From positions 1 through 10,120 of the forward strand of contig CANQHK010000036.1 of NCBI GenBank assembly GCA_947623645.1: a stretch of 10,120 nucleotides of DNA. The letters are read 5' to 3'. Both the position numbers and the translations under genes were made by a program. The stretch's first letter is position 1. Every line of letters begins with the position of its first letter. Shown piece after piece: positions 1 to 6,120 of this stretch. The notes below the pieces were generated by a model. That model did not search any database, was not told the DNA's origin, and saw only the letters and a program-made list of their open reading frames with translations. This DNA comes from an uncultured Bacilli bacterium. GTDB taxonomy: Bacteria; Bacillota_I; Bacilli_A; RF39; UBA660.

Positions 1-480
1 TGTCTTCTTGCGATTAGTATTTATGCTGGTATCAAATATGGTTTTTCGGATTTAATCACTCCGAAACTTATCTATCAAAATGGACAGGTAATTGAAGTAA
101 ATTATTATTTTTATTTATTAAAAGAAATGTTTTTAGCAAGTATTCCCATGATTGCTTTCCTAAGTATTTTATTCTTTCTATCTACCATTTCTTTAAATAC
201 TGCTTTAACAACAAGTATTACGACGATTCTTTCTATTTTGCCAATTATTCTATATTATTTATGTGCAACCTTTCCAAAAGCTTTCCTTATATTTACGAAA
301 ACACCTCTGTTCTACCTTGATATGGGATTTATCTTGGGACAGCAGGAATTTTATACAATAATTCTAAAGAAAACAGATATTTCTTTAACAATTGGGATTA
401 TGTCTTCTCTGATTGTAATTTTCATTTTCTATTTTCTTACCAATTTTATATACTGCAAAAGAGATATCAAAAATCTATAA
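1..480 (+). CDS. Membrane protein, ABC-2 type permease-like (3' part only)
   Basis: The reading frame is open from the first base of the window to a TAA at 478-480, so this is the last 159 residues of a larger protein whose start lies outside. The visible part alternates polar loops with long hydrophobic stretches at roughly residues 41-65, 70-92 and 125-152. It ends in a short basic cytoplasmic-type tail (YCKRDIKNL). That layout is what the C-terminal half of an ABC-2 type export permease looks like, with helices following an extracellular loop. No motif proves it, and the ATP-binding partner would have to lie upstream. An ATG at 127 exists in the same frame, but coding sequence continues upstream of it and it has no ribosome binding site, so it is not the start. 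Membrane protein is well supported; ABC-2 is an inference from shape. Confidence 0.6.
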   Translation, partial: CLLAISIYAGIKYGFSDLITPKLIYQNGQVIEVNYYFYLLKEMFLASIPMIAFLSILFFLSTISLNTALTTSITTILSILPIILYYLCATFPKAFLIFTKTPLFYLDMGFILGQQEFYTIILKKTDISLTIGIMSSLIVIFIFYFLTNFIYCKRDIKNL

Positions 481-486
481 AAAATG

Positions 487-506
487 GATTTTACACGATT
501 TTACAT
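487..506 (+). repeat. Tandem 10-bp repeat upstream of promoter
   Basis: Two adjacent 10-bp units, GATTTTACAC at 487-496 and GATTTTACAT at 497-506, differ at one base. They sit one helical turn apart and end about 17 bp before the -35 box of the next promoter. A similar pair lies upstream of the next gene (1156-1173). They could be a regulator site, but nothing in the window identifies a binding protein. Confidence 0.5.
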
Positions 507-522
507 TTCTTTCCATTATTTC

Positions 523-553
523 TTGACAAAATTCGGGGATTATGTGGTATACT
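523..553 (+). promoter_or_regulatory. Promoter of the Pro/Val-rich protein gene
   Basis: There is a perfect -35 TTGACA at 523-528 and a -10 TATACT at 548-553. TG at 545-546 gives an extended -10 element (TGGTATACT). The spacer is 19 bp, slightly long, which the extended -10 would compensate. The element covers the upstream ATG at 542, so translation must begin at 584. Confidence 0.75.
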
Positions 554-583
554 GGATATAGAAATAGAAAGAAGGTATTATTT

Positions 584-1099
584 ATGGAAACAAAAATTGA
601 TTTATCTGAAATTGAAAGTTATTTAAGAAGTGAAGAGTTTATTCAAAATACTCTAGAAGGGATTCAAAAACATTTAGCACAAAGTCAACCAGCAATGATT
701 TCTCCTGAAACAGAAGTTGTTTCTGATACTCCAAGTGTTATTCCTGTTGCAGAAGAAACTACTCCTATGGTTAGTGTTCCTGAAATGGCTCCAGCAGAAG
801 AAGTAGTAACTCCTGAAGCAACGGTAATGACTCCACCTTTAAATCCAGTCGTAGATGCGCCTGCTATGGATGCTTATCAAGCACCAGTTGCATCTCCTGA
901 AGTAGTAGAGCAACCAGCCGTTGAACCAGTTGTTCCAATGATGGATATACCAGCATCTCCTGCACCTGCTTTTGTAAATCCAACTCCTGAAATGCCAACT
1001 ACACCAGTGATGGGAGCACAAGATGCTATTCCAGTTCCACCAATGATGGAAAATGTTGAAGAGGCAGTTGCAACATCTGAAGAAGTTAAGACTCTATAA
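584..1099 (+). CDS. Acidic Pro/Val/Glu/Met-rich protein, function unknown
   Basis: A 171-residue protein that I do not recognise. The first 30 residues look helical and mixed-charge, with Ile, Leu and Phe spaced like an amphipathic helix. From residue 30 to the last few residues the chain is low complexity, made mostly of Pro, Val, Ala, Glu, Thr and Met. There is no Cys and no Lys or Arg from residue 30 to 168, so it should be strongly acidic and disordered. No signal peptide, membrane segment or wall anchor is present, so a cytoplasmic location is most likely. The start at 584 is chosen because AGAAGG (570-575) precedes it by 8 bases and the upstream ATG at 542 lies inside the promoter. It is a single-gene unit with its own promoter and terminator. 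Its third-position base use looks GC-richer than its neighbours. It could be a linker or scaffold protein; the function is open. Confidence 0.85.
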   Translation: METKIDLSEIESYLRSEEFIQNTLEGIQKHLAQSQPAMISPETEVVSDTPSVIPVAEETTPMVSVPEMAPAEEVVTPEATVMTPPLNPVVDAPAMDAYQAPVASPEVVEQPAVEPVVPMMDIPASPAPAFVNPTPEMPTTPVMGAQDAIPVPPMMENVEEAVATSEEVKTL

Positions 1100-1112
1100 A
1101 AAGAAAACGATC

Positions 1113-1149
1113 AGTGCTTTTCTCAGATCATGAGGAAGGTACTTTTTTT
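1113..1149 (+). terminator. Intrinsic terminator after the Pro/Val-rich protein gene
   Basis: A 13-bp stem (1113-1125 with 1131-1143, three G-U pairs) closes a five-base loop. It is followed directly by six T at 1144-1149. The hairpin starts 14 bases after the stop codon. Confidence 0.8.
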
Positions 1150-1155
1150 ATCTTA

Positions 1156-1173
1156 ATTTTACAAAATTTTACT
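1156..1173 (+). repeat. Paired ATTTTAC repeats upstream of surface-protein promoter
   Basis: ATTTTACA at 1156-1163 and ATTTTACT at 1166-1173 are spaced 10 bp start to start. They end about 19 bp upstream of the proposed -35. This matches the arrangement at 488-505 before the previous gene. Both lie in very AT-rich DNA, so chance is possible. Confidence 0.4.
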
Positions 1174-1192
1174 ATTTTTCAACCTTTTTTTC

Positions 1193-1221
1193 TATTCAAA
1201 TAATGAATTTTATGATATACT
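1193..1221 (+). promoter_or_regulatory. Promoter of the sortase-type surface protein gene
   Basis: The -10 is TATACT at 1216-1221 with TG at 1213-1214, giving an extended -10 (TGATATACT). A weak -35, TATTCA, lies at 1193-1198 with a 17-bp spacer. The ATG at 1203 is inside this element and cannot be the translation start. Confidence 0.65.
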
Positions 1222-1286
1222 TGTTTCATAATAGAGGAAAGTGGAGAAGAGTATTGGAAAAAAATAAAAGTAGAGTGGTGATGAAA

Positions 1287-2390
1287 ATGAAAAAGATCCA
1301 ATATATAATTATTAGTTTTTTATTATTTATAATCTGTACACCTGTTGTTCATGCTACAAGTCAACAAGAAATCGAAGCAAAATTAAAAGAATTGTATCCG
1401 GAAGATACCATTACATTAAATGCGATTTGTCCAAAACATTATACGGATGAAGATTATCGTGCTCAATATGAATATGTTCTTGCCTATTTGTTTTTCTCTT
1501 TTGGATTTGATGATGTTTCTCTTCAAACAGTATATGATAATGATGATTATACTTCTCTTACCTTTACATTTACAGATAGTGGTGAGTTATCATTAGAAAA
1601 GAAATACAAAGTAAAGTGGGTAGAGAATGAAGAAGAAATTTGGAACAAAGCAACGGAATTTATCAATCATATTCCAACGCAAAGATTATTGGATTTAGAT
1701 TATATCGACTTTTTATTAAATTTTGCAAAGAAAATGTATTATCCAAATATCGATAAATATTTAGAAAGTAATAAAGAATTTCAATATCATGTCTTTCCTA
1801 CTTCTGGTTGTGGCGCTGGGCCTTTAGAAACTTATGAAGATCAGCAATACATTTCCTGTCAAACAGTATATTTAACTTATAATGATACTGTTGCTGCTAT
1901 TTTGGATAAAAACAATTTATATACCTATAGTGTTATTTATGTTCCAGAATCAACGAAAGAAGATAAAGAAAGTTATCTCAGTGCAGCAAAGAGTAGACTT
2001 GAAAATCATTTAGGAAAAACGATTAAAGTAGATGAGAGTTTAGCAAATAATTATACGCAAACTATGATTGATTTCGGAAAAGAAAAAGGATTTATTTCTG
2101 CAAATATTAATTCTTTTGCACCTGTTCCTGCTTCTATTGATATTGATGGACGGTATATAGATATTATTATTGCAAAAGGGACAAGTGAACAAATTGGAAC
2201 TCTTCCTTCCGATTCTCAAACACAATCATCCAATTCCTCTCAAAATTCTACAACTCCTTCAAAAGATGAAGAATCTGGATTCAAAAATCCATCCACAGGG
2301 GACATATCTTTACCATTTACCATTGTTCTTATGGGTGTTGTATTGAGTGGAGCTATCGTTGCACTTTATAAAATAAAACAAGTTTCTTAA
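1287..2390 (+). CDS. Secreted cell-surface protein with C-terminal NPSTG sortase-type anchor
   Basis: A 367-residue surface protein of unknown function. Residues 1-23 form a signal peptide: Lys-Lys start, hydrophobic core, and a V-H-A cleavage site before Thr24. The mature part (24-300) is acidic, rich in Tyr and Asp, and has three Cys; I recognise no domain. Residues 300-333 are a Ser/Thr/Asn/Gln-rich linker. NPSTGD begins at residue 334 and is followed by a hydrophobic helix and a basic end (YKIKQVS), the three-part sorting signal of sortase substrates in the NPxTG variant. The start at 1287 is chosen because GGTGA lies five bases before the ATG, as in other genes here; the ATG at 1281 is the alternative. 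The gene is monocistronic between its own promoter and terminator. No sortase gene is in the window. Confidence 0.85.
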   Translation: MKKIQYIIISFLLFIICTPVVHATSQQEIEAKLKELYPEDTITLNAICPKHYTDEDYRAQYEYVLAYLFFSFGFDDVSLQTVYDNDDYTSLTFTFTDSGELSLEKKYKVKWVENEEEIWNKATEFINHIPTQRLLDLDYIDFLLNFAKKMYYPNIDKYLESNKEFQYHVFPTSGCGAGPLETYEDQQYISCQTVYLTYNDTVAAILDKNNLYTYSVIYVPESTKEDKESYLSAAKSRLENHLGKTIKVDESLANNYTQTMIDFGKEKGFISANINSFAPVPASIDIDGRYIDIIIAKGTSEQIGTLPSDSQTQSSNSSQNSTTPSKDEESGFKNPSTGDISLPFTIVLMGVVLSGAIVALYKIKQVS

Positions 2391-2415
2391 TTCTTAAAAA
2401 TTAAAGTTGTAAGAT

Positions 2416-2447
2416 AATGCAGGCATTAAAAAATGTCTGTATTTTTT
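2416..2447 (+). terminator. Intrinsic terminator after the surface protein gene
   Basis: A 12-bp stem (2416-2427 with 2432-2443, two G-U pairs) closes an AAAA loop. It is followed by a T run to 2447. It lies 25 bases after the stop. Confidence 0.8.
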
Positions 2448-2532
2448 ATATAAATAAAAAGACAAATGATTAGAATTAAAAAATATATAAAAAACATATT
2501 TTGATTAAAAATTATACGAATCTTCTAGTTTG

Positions 2533-2541
2533 TGATATAAT
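2533..2541 (+). promoter_or_regulatory. Extended -10 promoter of the xerD-deoB operon
   Basis: TG at 2533-2534 followed by a perfect TATAAT at 2536-2541 forms an extended -10. No good -35 is visible at 16-18 bp. Transcription would start near 2548, which excludes the TTG at 2547 as a start codon and leaves the GTG at 2568. Confidence 0.65.
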
Positions 2542-2567
2542 ATTTTTTGAAAGATGAGGGATTTCTA

Positions 2568-3479
2568 GTGGTTCAGAGTGATGAGAGTAAATGGATTGAT
2601 GATGCAATCGACGAATATTTATCTTATGTAGAAATAGAACAACGTTTAAGTAAAAAGACATTAGAATCTTATCGTACAGAATTAAAATATTATCGCTCCT
2701 TTCTTTTAAAACATCATATTAAAAGAGTAGGGGATGCCGGTTGCACTGATATTGAACAATTTCTACAATCGGAAAAAAATTTGAAAAGTAGAAGTATCGC
2801 TCATCGTTTAACGGTTCTTAGAAATTTTTATAAGTTTTTAGTAAAGAATAATCAAGTAAAAAATGATATTACTGCAAATTTAAAAGGACCGAAATTAGAA
2901 AAGAATTTACCCAGTGTTTTAAGTATAGAAGAAGTTGATCAACTTTTAAATTTTCCTTGTGAATCCGTCTATGACTATCGAAATCGTGCCATTTTGGAAC
3001 TTTTGTATTCCTGTGGTTTGCGAATTAGTGAGGCTCTTTCTTTAACTCTTGATGATATTAGCATGGAAAGTGCTACTGTTCGAATCTTCGGAAAAGGTGG
3101 GAAAGAGAGAATTGTTCCATTAGGAGAAATCGCTATTTGCAATTTAAAAGAATATTTAGAAAGACGTGGAAGATTGGATAAGAAAAGAAGCAATCGATTG
3201 TTTTTAAATTCTCAAGGAAACGCTTTATCGAGAGTTGGATTCTTTAAAAATTTAGAAAAAATTTTACAAGTAAATTCTATAAAGAAGCATGTTACACCTC
3301 ATACTTTAAGACATTCTTTTGCTACTCATTTGATAGAAGGTGGAGCAGATTTAAGAGTTGTTCAAGAGTTGCTTGGACATGCTGATATTTCAACGACAAA
3401 AATATATACCCATATTTCCAATAAAAAAGTGGAGAATGATTATAAAGAGTATCATCCACGAACAAAAGGAGGAAAATAA
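2568..3479 (+). CDS. xerD: Tyrosine recombinase XerD
   Basis: Site-specific tyrosine recombinase of the XerC/XerD family, which resolves chromosome dimers at dif by forming a covalent 3'-phosphotyrosine intermediate. From the GTG start it has 303 residues, against 298 for E. coli XerD. Residues 8-95 are the SAM-like core-binding domain; about 113-295 are the catalytic domain. The full active-site set is visible: Arg152 (GLRISE), Lys176 (GKGGKER), His245 and Arg248 (HTLRH), His271 (LLGH) and nucleophile Tyr280 (IYTH). Spacings match E. coli XerD R148, K172, H244, R247, H270 and Y279. The GTG is preceded by GAGGG (2556-2560) with seven bases between. The stop overlaps the deoB start as TAATG, and AAAGGAGG for deoB lies inside the xerD end. 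The xerD-deoB order is known from Bacillus, which supports XerD over XerC or an integrase. Confidence 0.93.
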   Translation: MVQSDESKWIDDAIDEYLSYVEIEQRLSKKTLESYRTELKYYRSFLLKHHIKRVGDAGCTDIEQFLQSEKNLKSRSIAHRLTVLRNFYKFLVKNNQVKNDITANLKGPKLEKNLPSVLSIEEVDQLLNFPCESVYDYRNRAILELLYSCGLRISEALSLTLDDISMESATVRIFGKGGKERIVPLGEIAICNLKEYLERRGRLDKKRSNRLFLNSQGNALSRVGFFKNLEKILQVNSIKKHVTPHTLRHSFATHLIEGGADLRVVQELLGHADISTTKIYTHISNKKVENDYKEYHPRTKGGK

Positions 3480-4639
3480 TGAAATTTAAAAGAGTTTTTT
3501 TAATGGTTTTGGATTCCCTTGGAGTAGGGGAAGCAATGGATGCCGATAAGTTTGGAGATACAGGTGCAAATACACTCGGACACATTGATGAAAATTATAA
3601 CTTATTTATTCCCAATCTTAAGAAATTAGGTTTCATTAATACGATGAATATGAGTGAAGCAGAAACAGAGGCTTATTATACAATTGCTCGACCTACGAGT
3701 CTTGGAAATGATAGTTTAGACGGTCATTACGAGTTAATGGGAATTAAAAATGAAATTCCTTTTCAAAATTTTACAGAAGGTGCTTTTCCAAGAGAATTGT
3801 TAGAAGAAATCGCTCGCGTTACAAAAAGAAAAATTATTGGAAATGTTGTCGGAGAAGGGGAGATGATTATTCGAGAACTGGGAGAAAGACAACTAGAATA
3901 TGGAGCTCTTTTAATCTATACTTCCAATGGTTCCAATTTAAAGGTTGCAGCACATGAGTCTTCCATTCCTGTCAATGAACTTTATGAAATTTGTACAAAA
4001 GTTCGTGAAATTACTCGAAAAGATGAATGGAAAGTTGGGCGAATTGTTGCACGTCCTTTTATGGGAAAAAATGGGAACTTTCGTTTTACGAAAGAATCAA
4101 AAGATTTTGCTTTAGATCCTCCAAAAGATACATTATTAGACATGTTAGAAGAAAAAAAACTTGCAACAATTTGTTTTGGAAAAGTTGCAGATTGTTTTAA
4201 TGGAAAAGGAATTAGTAAAGTTATAAAAACCAAATCCAATTTAGATGGTATGAATAAATTAACCGATATCATGACCAAAAACTTTGAAGGGCTTGCTTTT
4301 ATTAATTTATCTGATTTTGATACGGATTATGCTCACAAACAAAATATTGAAGGATATGCTCGTGCAATTGAAGAATTAGATGTAGAAATACCCATTATTA
4401 TTAATAAATTAAATAATGACGATTTATTGATTATTACAGCTGATCATGGATGTGATCCGACTTTAGGAACAAAACATACCCGTGAAAACGTTCCTGTAAT
4501 TCTCTTTAGCCGATCTTTTAAAGAGCCAAAAAGACTTGAAATTATGAATAGTATGGCCGATATTGCTGCAACAATTGCAGATAATTTTAATTTACCAAAA
4601 ACGGAGATTGGAACTAGTATTCTTGATGAATTAAAATAA
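3479..4639 (+). CDS. deoB: Phosphopentomutase (divergent active site)
   Basis: Phosphopentomutase of the alkaline phosphatase superfamily interconverts (deoxy)ribose 1-phosphate and 5-phosphate in nucleoside salvage, in the cytoplasm with two Mn ions. The 386 residues match the usual length near 390-395. Metal ligands expected from the B. cereus enzyme are present: Asp12 (VLDS), Asp281 and His286 (DFDTDYAH), Asp322 and His323 (TADHG), and His333 (GTKH). The phosphorylated residue, Thr85 in B. cereus, falls on Ser79 in the motif NDSLDGHYE, and the usual GHWE reads GHYE. The usual TSADS loop reads TSNGS at 148-152, so the conserved Asp becomes Gly151. The ASGTE segment reads GEGEM. The ATG overlaps the xerD stop by one base, with AAAGGAGG six bases upstream, indicating tight operon coupling. 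The family assignment is firm; the exact sugar phosphate handled is less certain given these changes. Confidence 0.9.
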   Translation: MKFKRVFLMVLDSLGVGEAMDADKFGDTGANTLGHIDENYNLFIPNLKKLGFINTMNMSEAETEAYYTIARPTSLGNDSLDGHYELMGIKNEIPFQNFTEGAFPRELLEEIARVTKRKIIGNVVGEGEMIIRELGERQLEYGALLIYTSNGSNLKVAAHESSIPVNELYEICTKVREITRKDEWKVGRIVARPFMGKNGNFRFTKESKDFALDPPKDTLLDMLEEKKLATICFGKVADCFNGKGISKVIKTKSNLDGMNKLTDIMTKNFEGLAFINLSDFDTDYAHKQNIEGYARAIEELDVEIPIIINKLNNDDLLIITADHGCDPTLGTKHTRENVPVILFSRSFKEPKRLEIMNSMADIAATIADNFNLPKTEIGTSILDELK

Positions 4640-4659
4640 ATCCACAAAATATGGTAAAC

Positions 4660-4688
4660 GAAAAAGAAGAGACTTACTCTTCTTTTTC
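4660..4688. terminator. Bidirectional terminator between deoB and the DUF1540 gene
   Basis: A perfect 12-bp inverted repeat, GAAAAAGAAGAG with CTCTTCTTTTTC, has a five-base loop (4672-4676). It lies 21 bases after the deoB stop. On the minus strand its first arm is the last four codons (EKEE) of the DUF1540 protein and its loop starts with that gene's TAA. The T run is within the 3' arm rather than after it. Confidence 0.7.
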
Positions 4689-4859
4689 TAATTTATCGTT
4701 GTCACATTCAAAGCTTTTACAAATAGTAGAATCTTTATCTTCTGCTTCACGACATCCACAATCACAACCAACTTTGATTTCATCTAAAGTACAGCAGCTT
4801 TTCTTTTCATTTTGAAATTTACAAGATTCTACACCACATTTTATTTTCTGGTTTGCCAT
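4674..4859 (-). CDS. DUF1540 cysteine-rich small protein
   Basis: A 61-residue cytoplasmic protein with nine Cys (residues 8, 13, 22, 23, 32, 34, 36, 47 and 52). The order is IKCxVxxC, then CxLDEIKVGC, then a TxCxSF end. This is the signature of DUF1540, a family of short proteins common in Gram-positive bacteria, probably metal-binding but with no established role. A strong AGGAGGTG (4868-4875) precedes the ATG. The small ATG at 4866 is out of frame. The tail is acidic. The gene converges on deoB and diverges from the lipoprotein gene. I found no convincing minus-strand promoter between 4876 and 4960: a TGTCATAAT at 4880-4888 would place the transcript start inside the ribosome binding site. 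Confidence 0.88.
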   Translation of the reverse strand: MANQKIKCGVESCKFQNEKKSCCTLDEIKVGCDCGCREAEDKDSTICKSFECDNDKLEKEE

Positions 4860-4915
4860 TTGTCATTCACCTCCTTATTATTATGACAAATTTCTATAAA
4901 TTTTATACGAACTTA

Positions 4916-4944
4916 TTGATAAAATAAAAAAATATTGGTACAAT
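4916..4944 (+). promoter_or_regulatory. Promoter of the lipoprotein gene
   Basis: The -35 is TTGATA at 4916-4921, the spacer is 17 bp, and the -10 is TACAAT at 4939-4944, preceded by TG (extended -10, TGGTACAAT). Confidence 0.8.
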
Positions 4945-4966
4945 AAAAATAGGGTAGGTGAGAAGA

Positions 4967-5410
4967 ATGAAAAGAACATTTCTTTTAGCATTTCTTTCTA
5001 TTTTTATTTTAACAGGATGTTCTTTAGGTGTTGGTAATGTTCAAACAAAAACGGAATATGCTCTTGGTGAAGAAGCTTTTTTAGATCAATATCAAATCAC
5101 ATGTAATGATTATGAAATTTTAGATAATTATAATGAAAAAAATGGCCAATTTTTAAAAGTTAACTATACCGTAACCAATAATAGTGATACTTCTACAACA
5201 GTCTATACAGCATCTGATTTTAAATTACTTCAAGATGATAAAGAATATTCTAATTTAATCCAAAAAGAAATAGAATTTACACCATACAAAACAGAAAAGT
5301 TAGAAATTATATTTGATCTTTCTGATAATACAATAACAGAACCTTATAAAACTATATTTTATTCGAATGTAGCAACGAATAATGTAGCTTTCATTTTAGA
5401 AAAAGAATAA
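4967..5410 (+). CDS. Small lipoprotein, DUF4352-like
   Basis: A 147-residue predicted lipoprotein. Residues 1-17 are a lipoprotein signal peptide with lipobox LTGC, so Cys18 should be lipidated and the protein held on the outer face of the membrane. The rest looks like a single beta-sandwich: a GEEAFLDQYQITCNDYEI strand pair, then FLKVNYTVTNNSDTS, then a late FTPYKTEKLEIIFDL stretch. That pattern, a variable strand followed by "vxvxvxNxsxx" and "G"-like loops, is typical of DUF4352 immunoglobulin-like lipoproteins. The family call is by resemblance only. The ATG at 4967 is preceded by AGGTGA with five bases between; a GTG at 4958 is inside that ribosome binding site and is rejected. The gene has its own promoter and terminator. 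Confidence 0.8.
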   Translation: MKRTFLLAFLSIFILTGCSLGVGNVQTKTEYALGEEAFLDQYQITCNDYEILDNYNEKNGQFLKVNYTVTNNSDTSTTVYTASDFKLLQDDKEYSNLIQKEIEFTPYKTEKLEIIFDLSDNTITEPYKTIFYSNVATNNVAFILEKE

Positions 5411-5422
5411 TTTTCTTTTTTT
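5400..5422 (+). terminator. A/T-rich terminator after the lipoprotein gene
   Basis: AAAAAGAA (5400-5407) pairs with TTCTTTTT (5413-5420) across a five-base loop that contains the stop codon; T residues follow. The stem is weak because it is nearly all A-T. Confidence 0.5.
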
Positions 5423-5900
5423 ATTTGCTAGTTAACATAATATAAATTATCGGAAGTTAAGAGTTTTGTTTTAAAACATTGATAGTTCTCTATTTTATTT
5501 ATAAATCTAAAAAAACAATATGAATCTTAATATATTTTTTCTTATAATTTAGTGTCATTTATTTCCCATCAATTTATAATATTATCGATCATTATTATAA
5601 TGTTCAATCATGAATCACTTATGCATAATTTTGTTTTTATTTTAAATTTATTTAAAATAAAAGGATGAATAGTTCTTCATCAAAATTTAAAAAAATTATC
5701 TCAAACCTCCCCTCTTTTATAAGAAAAACAAAGTAGGGGAAGTGAATCAAAAAATTGGGGGAGACTTTATTTTTTTCAAAAATATCAAAATTAAAAGCAA
5801 ATATTCACATTTAGAATGACTAATTATTAATTTTCCTAAAATAATTTTGATCATTAAAATAAGATAACAATAATTGACAATAAATTTACAAATAAAAACA

Positions 5901-5938
5901 AAAAATATTGAATTAATAAAAAAATATTCAATATTTTT
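5901..5938. repeat. Perfect 13-bp A/T inverted repeat
   Basis: AAAAATATTGAAT at 5901-5913 and ATTCAATATTTTT at 5926-5938 are exact complements around a 12-base loop. The stem is nearly all A-T with one G-C pair, so it is a weak terminator candidate rather than a certain one. Confidence 0.5.
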
Positions 5939-5970
5939 CTTACTCTCCCCCTACTCTACTCATTTAGAAG

Positions 5971-5998
5971 AAAAAAAAGAAAGTATTTTCATACTTTC
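5971..5998 (-). terminator. Minus-strand intrinsic terminator with GAAA tetraloop
   Basis: Read on the minus strand, GAAAGTAT pairs with ATACTTTC around a GAAA loop (5979-5998) and is followed at once by eight T (5978-5971). The form is textbook, yet no gene ends near it. It may back up the terminator at 6096-6120 or end a short RNA made from about 6000-6095. Confidence 0.75.
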
Positions 5999-6095
5999 CA
6001 ATTAATAAGATACAGATAAGTTTTATTTAAAGGCATAATATTATTCGCGATGAATAGTATATACTCTCTCCACCATGTACAGTACTATTACATAT

Positions 6096-6120
6096 AAAAA
6101 GTTCTAATGATATAGAACTT
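6096..6120 (-). terminator. Terminator of the HTH and small membrane protein unit
   Basis: On the minus strand AAGTTCTA (6120-6113) pairs with TAGAACTT (6106-6099) around a six-base loop, followed by a run of T down to 6096. The hairpin begins inside the stop codon of the 50-residue membrane protein. Confidence 0.7.

Larger units (their letters stand above)
5423..6095. other. Long AT-rich gap with structured G/C-run islands, no gene found
   Basis: I find no credible coding sequence on either strand here; frames close quickly and candidates lack ribosome binding sites. Background sequence is almost all A and T, but four short islands carry runs of C or G: 5706-5714 (C), 5736-5739 (G), 5757-5761 (G) and 5947-5951 (C). 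TCCCCT 5708-5713 can pair with AGGGGA 5735-5740 (helped by CTTT and AAAG). CTCCCC 5707-5712 can instead pair with GGGGAG 5758-5763, which is followed by seven T at 5770-5776. TCTCCCCC 5944-5951 is the complement of GGGGGAGA 5757-5764. A 10-bp palindrome GTTTTAAAAC lies at 5468-5477. A small RNA or a decayed element are both possible. Confidence 0.4.

Noticed and set aside
542..583. Upstream ATG start giving 14 extra residues to the Pro/Val-rich protein
   Set aside because: The ATG lies between the -35 and -10 boxes of the gene's own promoter; the ATG at 584 has a proper ribosome binding site.
839..1021. Minus-strand frame opposite the Pro/Val-rich protein gene
   Set aside because: It is a shadow created by the repetitive codon pattern of the real gene, with odd Trp/Cys/His/Arg-rich composition and no start signals.
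1203..1286. Upstream ATG start for the surface protein
   Set aside because: It overlaps the promoter and would place 28 residues ahead of an otherwise classic signal peptide.
2547..2567. TTG start for xerD
   Set aside because: It coincides with the expected transcription start from the extended -10 at 2533-2541 and has no ribosome binding site; the GTG at 2568 does.
2568..3479. XerD as an integrase of a mobile element
   Set aside because: Coupling to deoB, standard XerD length, and no attachment-site repeats, tRNA or phage genes nearby favour the housekeeping recombinase.
5461..5490. CRISPR-like motif around GTTTTAAAAC
   Set aside because: The palindrome occurs once, with no repeated units or spacers nearby.
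5665..5736. 23-residue basic peptide frame (MNSSSSKFKKIISNLPSFIR...)
   Set aside because: AAGG abuts the ATG with no spacing, there is no promoter, and it overlaps the C-run and G-run islands. It could be a small peptide, but support is too thin.
6045..6080. Minus-strand 11-codon frame starting MVERVYTIHRE
   Set aside because: Too short, without a ribosome binding site at a usable distance.
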